DNA from: Pseudarthrobacter sp. PS3-L1
Lineage (GTDB): Bacteria > Actinomycetota > Actinomycetes > Actinomycetales > Micrococcaceae
DNA length: 64,000 bases
Assembly: GCF_030063285.1 (NCBI RefSeq)
Contig: NZ_JASISU010000003.1
Location: 1-64,000, forward strand
Reading direction: 5' to 3'
Position numbers and translations under genes: made by a program. The notes under the pieces were generated by a model, which did not search any database, was not told the origin of the DNA, and worked only from the letters and a program-made list of their open reading frames with translations. Each line of letters starts with the position of its first letter. Within the stretch, counting starts at the first letter, position 1. Positions 63,659 through 64,000 of the stretch are shown here, in pieces.

Positions 63659-64000
63659 TTAGAGGCCGTTCATGAGCGTCTCTCCGCATGAGACTTGGTT
63701 AATTGATTTTTCAACCTGATCGGTTGGTGTCGTGATGCTGACATCATAGATGTACCAGGTGCTCTGTCCGTAAATGGGCTGACTGTAGTCAACTCGTATT
63801 TTTCCCTCAGACTTGTGCATCCAGTTTGCAGTTTTCAGGACACCTTTTTGACCGGGAGGAATATGGGCGGTCAAGGTATTGGTCACGGAGGTCGAGTGAG
63901 ACCAGTTGTAGCCTCCAGTAAGACCAGCAGTGAGCCAATTCTTAGCCCCCGAGAGGGACCCTCCTATAGACCAACCAGTGGTCCACGTCTCCGTCTGGGC
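63659..64000 (-). CDS. C-terminal part of unidentified protein (truncated by window)
   Basis: The frame is open from the window edge to a stop at 63659, giving at least 113 residues of the C-terminus. It is rich in Thr, Ser, Gly and Trp (TWTTGWSIGGSLSGAK, GGYNWSHSTSVTNT) followed by AHIPPGQKGVLKTANW and a beta-type segment RVDYSQPIYGQSTWYIYDV. The alternating Ser/Thr pattern followed by a Pro-Gly step loosely recalls aerolysin/ETX-like beta-pore proteins, but no family was identified. The base composition is lower in GC than the neighbours, hinting at acquired DNA. Confidence 0.6.
   Translation of the reverse strand, partial: AQTETWTTGWSIGGSLSGAKNWLTAGLTGGYNWSHSTSVTNTLTAHIPPGQKGVLKTANWMHKSEGKIRVDYSQPIYGQSTWYIYDVSITTPTDQVEKSINQVSCGETLMNGL

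Noticed and set aside
63273..63689. Minus-strand frame of 138 codons near the right end
   Set aside because: There is no ribosome binding site or coherent fold; only a short hydrophobic piece is suggestive and it switches frame, so it is described as a possible remnant instead.
62240..64000. tRNA-Ser as an integration site for a genomic island
   Set aside because: No integrase and no direct repeat of the tRNA 3' end could be found inside the window, so it is kept only as a possibility in the findings.

Overview
The window is high-GC chromosomal DNA of an actinobacterium, most probably Arthrobacter or a close relative in the Micrococcaceae. The reasons are uniformly GC-rich coding sequence with frequent GTG starts, ATGA/GTGA stop-start overlaps, a DUF2516 gene, actinobacterial-type kdp, cstA and pckG genes, a c-di-AMP riboswitch ahead of a cell-wall lytic enzyme, and tRNA genes each followed by a hairpin. 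No phage, insertion sequence, rRNA or CRISPR array was recognised. Most of the window reads as core chromosome; only the last ~900 bases look accessory (lower GC, no clear intact gene, then a truncated protein). 

Layout. 1-7 kb: a methyltransferase, a DUF2516 membrane protein, a cystathionine gamma-synthase-like enzyme, then tmk-holB-lipoprotein hydrolase in one overlapping operon, and a phosphonatase-like HAD protein that lacks its catalytic aspartate. 7-12 kb: tRNA-Thr, two hypotheticals, a membrane glycosyltransferase with a small membrane partner, and an aldo/keto reductase. 12-18 kb: cstA with ybdD, a PadR regulator, a quinone oxidoreductase, tRNA-Ser(UGA) and a double-VOC protein. 18-25 kb: a 1517-residue secreted nuclease/5'-nucleotidase, then a ~520-bp array of degenerate ~30-bp repeats built on the 10-bp palindrome GRRCATGYYC, then a large FAD/NAD(P)-binding protein. 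25-34 kb: an S9 peptidase, tRNA-Ser(GCU), a RecQ helicase with a phosphoribosyltransferase-like tail, phosphomannomutase, pckG and tRNA-Arg. 

34-39 kb is a c-di-GMP signalling cluster: a LOV (blue-light) GGDEF-EAL protein, a STAS-like protein and a HAMP-like GGDEF-EAL protein. 39-47 kb is a complete kdp potassium locus on the minus strand (27-residue leader ORF, kdpF, A, B, C, D, E). 47-53 kb carries a disulfide-reductase-like flavoprotein and an operon of a degenerate ABC ATPase, a YhgE/Pip-type membrane protein, a TetR regulator and a small membrane protein, with a perfect 16-bp palindrome inside its promoter. 53-58 kb: a SixA-like phosphatase, an orphan winged-helix regulator, a divergent two-component system, and a lytic transglycosylase under a c-di-AMP riboswitch. 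58-63 kb: upp, a PAP2 phosphatase, tadA, a PTPS-like protein without key active-site residues next to an MDR dehydrogenase, tRNA-Ser(CGA) and a GNAT acetyltransferase. The window ends inside an unidentified protein on the minus strand. 

The strongest unexplained signal is the palindromic repeat array at 22551-23068. Other points of note are the light/c-di-GMP module, the pseudo-ATPase operon with its operator, and several enzymes that have lost catalytic residues.
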